Source of the DNA: a virus
DNA length: 21,392 bases
Strand: one strand, 5' to 3'
Virus record (IMG/VR): IMGVR_UViG_3300030329_003444
Location: 1-21,392 of that record
Position numbers and translations under genes: made by a program. The notes beneath the pieces were generated by a model. That model was given only the letters and a program-made list of their open reading frames with translations, was not told the DNA's origin and ran no database searches. Below, in pieces: positions 18,686 to 21,392 of this stretch (position 1 is the first letter of the stretch; every line of letters starts with the position of its first letter).

Positions 18686-18722
18686 GTTAGTTACTCCTGA
18701 AAGGGATCGGAGGCTAACTAAC
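18686..18722 (-). promoter_or_regulatory. Inverted repeat framing the capsid ribosome site
   Basis: GTTAGTTA and TAACTAAC (8 base pairs) enclose 21 bases that contain the AGGAG Shine-Dalgarno sequence of the capsid gene; the upstream arm includes the scaffold stop codon. In the transcript the hairpin would place the ribosome site in its loop, beside the start codon. Ribosomes finishing the scaffold gene would open the structure, linking capsid translation to scaffold translation. This is inference from pairing only. Confidence 0.35.
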
Positions 18723-19221
18723 CCTGCACGTTGAACTCGTAACCTTCTGACCTCATAAGGGCCATCAGTTCGTCTTCTGACTTCGTAGCGTAAATCCGGT
18801 CATTCAAACCAGGCTGCGCCACCGGCTGACCCTGAACCCCGGCATCAGCAACTCTCTGCTGCGCCATCATCTCTTGATGAATCGTCACCGCCTCCCCCGC
18901 ATAAGGAGTCGGCTGTAACGCCGGTTCAGATGCGACCTGCGAGCCACCGAGAAAGCCTGCTTCCTCAGCTGCCGTCCGAATCGACTCTGCGTCGATCTCA
19001 CCGTCATACCCCTTCACGAAGTACGACTGACGAGTGTCGGCTGGGTCGATTCCTGCCGCCCGAAACGCTTCTGTCCGCTGCAACTGCGCCAGTTGAGTCT
19101 CCAGTTCAGAGGCTCTTGCTTCGGCAGTTTCCGCCCTTTCTTCAAGGACTCTGCGAAAGTTGCGCTTCGGTTCGCCGTTTTCGTCTAGTTCAACGGTTTC
19201 GGGTTCGTTTGCCTCAACCAT
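18718..19221 (-). CDS. Capsid scaffolding protein
   Basis: 167 residues, ATG with GGGAG 8 bases upstream. Position just before the capsid gene and composition are typical of phage scaffolds: an acidic start (EPETVELDENGEPKRNF), a heptad-rich helix (RRVLEERAETAEARASELETQLAQLQRTE), a Gly/Asp/Gln-rich middle (QSYFVKGYDGEI, QGQPVAQPG) and a helical end (SEDELMALMRSEGYEF) where scaffolds often bind the capsid. It would guide shell assembly and leave before maturation. No protease domain is present. Whether it is cleaved is unknown. Confidence 0.82.
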   Translation of the reverse strand: MVEANEPETVELDENGEPKRNFRRVLEERAETAEARASELETQLAQLQRTEAFRAAGIDPADTRQSYFVKGYDGEIDAESIRTAAEEAGFLGGSQVASEPALQPTPYAGEAVTIHQEMMAQQRVADAGVQGQPVAQPGLNDRIYATKSEDELMALMRSEGYEFNVQG

Positions 19222-19356
19222 CTATGTCACTCCCTTTTCAGGTTTCGCACCGACCCAAGGGGCAGGCCGGTGGCCTTTAGGGACAGACAGCTCTCGCGTG
19301 GCAAACGATTTCCGCGGCCGTATGTGCCTGCGGTTACTGTAGCACCGTTTTCGGGG

Positions 19357-19380
19357 GCAAACCACATATATGTGATTTGC
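19357..19380. promoter_or_regulatory. 24-base inverted repeat before the scaffold/capsid genes
   Basis: GCAAA-C-CACATATATGTG-A-TTTGC is an almost perfect palindrome (one mismatch pair) centred at 19368/19369, in the longest gene-free stretch of the late region. It lies six bases after the stop of the 298-residue gene and is more AT-rich than its surroundings. It could be an operator for a promoter of the scaffold-capsid unit or a terminator of the upstream unit. No good promoter was found around it, so the role is open. The 164-base gap otherwise holds only a weak GGCC repeat near 19264-19276 and the scaffold ribosome site. Confidence 0.4.
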
Positions 19381-19385
19381 TGGTT

Positions 19386-20282
19386 TCAGCCTGCGGATCC
19401 GAGTCCGGTATAGCCGCCACGCGTCATGGCAGGACCGCCACTCTGGCTGAACTCAGCCAACCGGCGCTGCCGACGACCCTCGATGCGGCGCTGCGCCTCA
19501 GCATCAGTGCCGAACCGCGCACCAATCGCTTCCTCCTGAGTGATGTCCCCCGGAGGCTTCGCCCCAACAACAGCAGCCATCACCATCGGTCTGCCCGTTT
19601 TGGGATCTATGTACCCGCCTTCCGAAGCAGTTTCTTCGGTTAGCGTGGAAGCGGCTACTTCCTGAAACCCCCGACGAGCTTCCTGTTCAGTGACCCCGGA
19701 TTGGCGAAGCCGCTCCGCAGTCTGACGGGCGATGGAACCAAGCCCCGCTTCGGCGGCAATCCCGCCAATCCGAGCCGATTCCAACCGCTCACGTTCTTCA
19801 AAAACATTCGCTGCTCTCTCCGGGTCCAAGTAGTAGGCCGTTAGGTCTTCCTGAGTAATACCGTAGTAGTCCTCCAGCTGCTGCTTCACTTCTGGCGTGA
19901 CAGCGGTTGCTGCCTCTGAGGCGAGGCCGACGCGTTGCTGGAACTCTTGCGGCGACACATCCCCGGCGATCAACGACCCGAAATCGGAAGCGTCGTCGTA
20001 GAACGTGGCTGGCATCCCGTACATCGACAGAATCGACGCGTACTGGCGTTCCAACGCAACATAAGTTGCTTCGGTAATGGCACGGCCTGCGTCTGCGAGT
20101 GCCTGCATGGCGGGAAACCGGTCGCGGTACGGTTGCGATGTTTGCACCCTTGACCAGACGGCATCCATGTTGGCGGTGCGTTGCCAAGTGCCGATGAGGT
20201 CAAGTTCTTGGTCATCCAGTAGCCCTTCTAGGCCGTATCCGGCGAGGGCGTTGCGGATTATCTCATTGGCTGTTTCGGCCAT
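19386..20282 (-). CDS. Probable internal head/virion protein, helical
   Basis: 298 residues from the ATG at 20282 (a TTG at 20288 forms a TTGA overlap and is an alternative). Almost entirely helical: AETANEIIRNALAGYGLEGLLDD, SQPYRDRFPAMQALADAG, ITEATYVALERQYASILSMYG, VTPEVKQQLEDYYGITQEDLTAYY, ARIGGIAAEAGLGSIARQ. Long amphipathic segments with Tyr/Phe anchors resemble the internal or ejection proteins found before scaffold and capsid genes in short-tailed phages. A basic C-terminus (RRIEGRRQRRLAEF) may touch DNA. Not matched to a named family. Confidence 0.65.
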   Translation of the reverse strand: MAETANEIIRNALAGYGLEGLLDDQELDLIGTWQRTANMDAVWSRVQTSQPYRDRFPAMQALADAGRAITEATYVALERQYASILSMYGMPATFYDDASDFGSLIAGDVSPQEFQQRVGLASEAATAVTPEVKQQLEDYYGITQEDLTAYYLDPERAANVFEERERLESARIGGIAAEAGLGSIARQTAERLRQSGVTEQEARRGFQEVAASTLTEETASEGGYIDPKTGRPMVMAAVVGAKPPGDITQEEAIGARFGTDAEAQRRIEGRRQRRLAEFSQSGGPAMTRGGYTGLGSAG

Positions 20283-20284
20283 TG

Positions 20285-21392
20285 TCAAGCAGCCTTTCCG
20301 AACTTCTTGCCGATGAACTCTGCGAAGCGATGAGCCTCATCGGTGGCGTTTTTTGTGGTTTGCCAGTCGTCCAAGCCGCGGACGTACTGTCCGACTTCTG
20401 CGACGGACATGACACGGGTGGTGCCGTCGTCGTTCTGCTGCTGCCAGATCGGCTGGAACCGGGGGTCGGTCATCAAGTCAATGGACGAGGCGTCGATTTC
20501 CAGCAGGCGTGCTGCTTCTTGACGTAGCGGGGAGAGGATCTGGCGGGCCGTGTAGCCCTGTCCGATGCGGTTATCCATCGACGGGAACGCCGATTGGGCT
20601 AGGGCTGCGATGTCGTTGCGGATACCCATTTCGGTGGCGTCACCGAGGTAGAGGGCGCGTGCCCATTCGTCTTTGGTGGTGTCGTCTATGAGGTGGCCGA
20701 CCATGTAGTCGCCTGCGTGGGCGTCGATGACCGAGTAGTAGTCGGCTACTTCTCCACCGGCTTGTCCGGGTGCCCATTCGGCTTCTAGGAGCATGTTCTG
20801 GTTGATCTCGTAGTCGGACCAGTTTTCGACATGGGCGGCTCTGGCTATTTCGCGAACACGGTCGTCTGCGATTGCGAGGCCGAGTTGTCCTGCGGCGCGT
20901 TGGAGCCGGTCTACTTGGAGGTCGAGGAGGCGTTCGGCTTCTGCCGGGTCGGATGCTTCTAGGAGCTGGTGGTTGCGTTCATTGGCATCGTGGTTGTCCC
21001 ACCAGTCGGTTCCTTTGATGGCTGCTTCAAGGCGTGCCTGACCGGTGGCGTTGTCGTACCAGCCTTCTTCGGCGGCTTGGCGCAGGATTGGGCCTAGTTC
21101 TTCGTGGTTGAGCCAGCGTGCGCCGTATCCGTAGGCGGCAGCGAGGTTGGCGATGTCTTCGTCGGTGACAATCTCGTCGGGGGGTTCTGTCGAGTCGCCT
21201 CCTGTGTCGCCGGTCGAATCGCCGGTCGAATCGCCGCCGGATGCGTCAGCACCATCGTCAAACCGGTCAACGCGTTCGCCACGCTTGTCCTCTGGCACCG
21301 CAGATGGCACATCCTCATTCGCCATCGCCAACGCCACCTCATCAGAGAACCCCTGCGCCCGGTATTCCTCAAACAGCGCCTGGTGGACGGCC
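20285..21392 (-). CDS. Internal virion/structural protein, 5' end beyond the window
   Basis: At least 368 residues; the frame is open to the window edge. Residues read at the edge (AVHQALFEEYRAQGF, SDEVALAMANED) look coding, so the start is probably outside, although GTG 21337 and ATG 21325 are internal candidates. A Gly/Asp/Ser/Thr tract (GDSTGDSTGDTGGDST) follows the N-terminal helix and corresponds to a 12-base tandem repeat (CGGTCGAATCGC twice, 21211-21234). Then come regular helices: EDIANLAAAYGYGARWLN, DPAEAERLLDLQVDRLQRAAGQ, QILSPLRQEAARLLEIDASS, ending in a short basic tail. Helical like its downstream neighbour; probably packaged or used at ejection. Confidence 0.65.
   Translation of the reverse strand, partial: AVHQALFEEYRAQGFSDEVALAMANEDVPSAVPEDKRGERVDRFDDGADASGGDSTGDSTGDTGGDSTEPPDEIVTDEDIANLAAAYGYGARWLNHEELGPILRQAAEEGWYDNATGQARLEAAIKGTDWWDNHDANERNHQLLEASDPAEAERLLDLQVDRLQRAAGQLGLAIADDRVREIARAAHVENWSDYEINQNMLLEAEWAPGQAGGEVADYYSVIDAHAGDYMVGHLIDDTTKDEWARALYLGDATEMGIRNDIAALAQSAFPSMDNRIGQGYTARQILSPLRQEAARLLEIDASSIDLMTDPRFQPIWQQQNDDGTTRVMSVAEVGQYVRGLDDWQTTKNATDEAHRFAEFIGKKFGKAA

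Noticed and set aside
1-21392. CRISPR array, insertion sequence or rRNA gene
   Set aside because: No regularly spaced repeats, no transposase frame and no rRNA-like sequence seen on either strand.

Overview
The window looks like part of a temperate, probably short-tailed (podovirus-like) phage of an actinobacterium. The host call rests on two WhiB-type iron-sulfur proteins, a family largely confined to Actinobacteria and their phages, and on the high-GC sequence. The short-tail call is an inference: a capsid protein resembling the N4-gp56 family, a probable adaptor and nozzle, and no tape-measure-sized gene. No terminase, polymerase or replicative helicase is visible; they probably lie outside the window.

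Layout. (1) Positions 49-6736 hold 19 tightly packed leftward early genes. In transcription order these are a Cas4/RecB-like nuclease, a zinc-ribbon peptide, a winged-helix protein, a Rad52/ERF-like annealing protein, SSB, a Holliday-junction-resolvase-like nuclease, WhiB-like protein 2, a secreted transglycosylase, WhiB-like protein 1, several small proteins, an HTH protein and a helicase-loader-like protein. Nearly all junctions are GTGA, ATGA, TAATG or 8-base overlaps, so start codons could be corrected from these overlaps. (2) Positions 6737-9352 hold the rightward lysogeny module: a probable attP carrying the 5' end of a GcvT-like host gene, a tyrosine integrase, a strong promoter, a repressor-like protein with two HTH domains, and an unknown 211-residue protein. 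(3) Positions 9349-21392 hold leftward late genes. In transcription order these are two internal/head proteins, scaffold, major capsid, small structural proteins, an S74 tail fibre, an amidase endolysin, a membrane protein, structural proteins, adaptor, beta-rich nozzle, metallophosphoesterase and an r1t-like holin. The late and lysogeny transcripts converge on a shared CTAG.

Two observations stand out. First, a complete 93-nt RNA-like element ending in CCA lies in frame inside the transglycosylase gene (2368-2460, minus strand). It resembles the tRNA-like domain of tmRNA plus one long helix, but has no room for the tag-encoding region or pseudoknots. Second, a GcvT-like start fragment (6767-6874) ends exactly at a CTGATG-N5-CATCAG inverted repeat beside the integrase, which suggests integration into the 5' end of a host aminomethyltransferase gene.

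No stretch longer than 300 bases lacks a gene. The larger intergenic stretches (6737-6914, 7866-7935, 17618-17750 and 19222-19385) hold the regulatory candidates listed. All functions come from reading the sequence; no database search was run.
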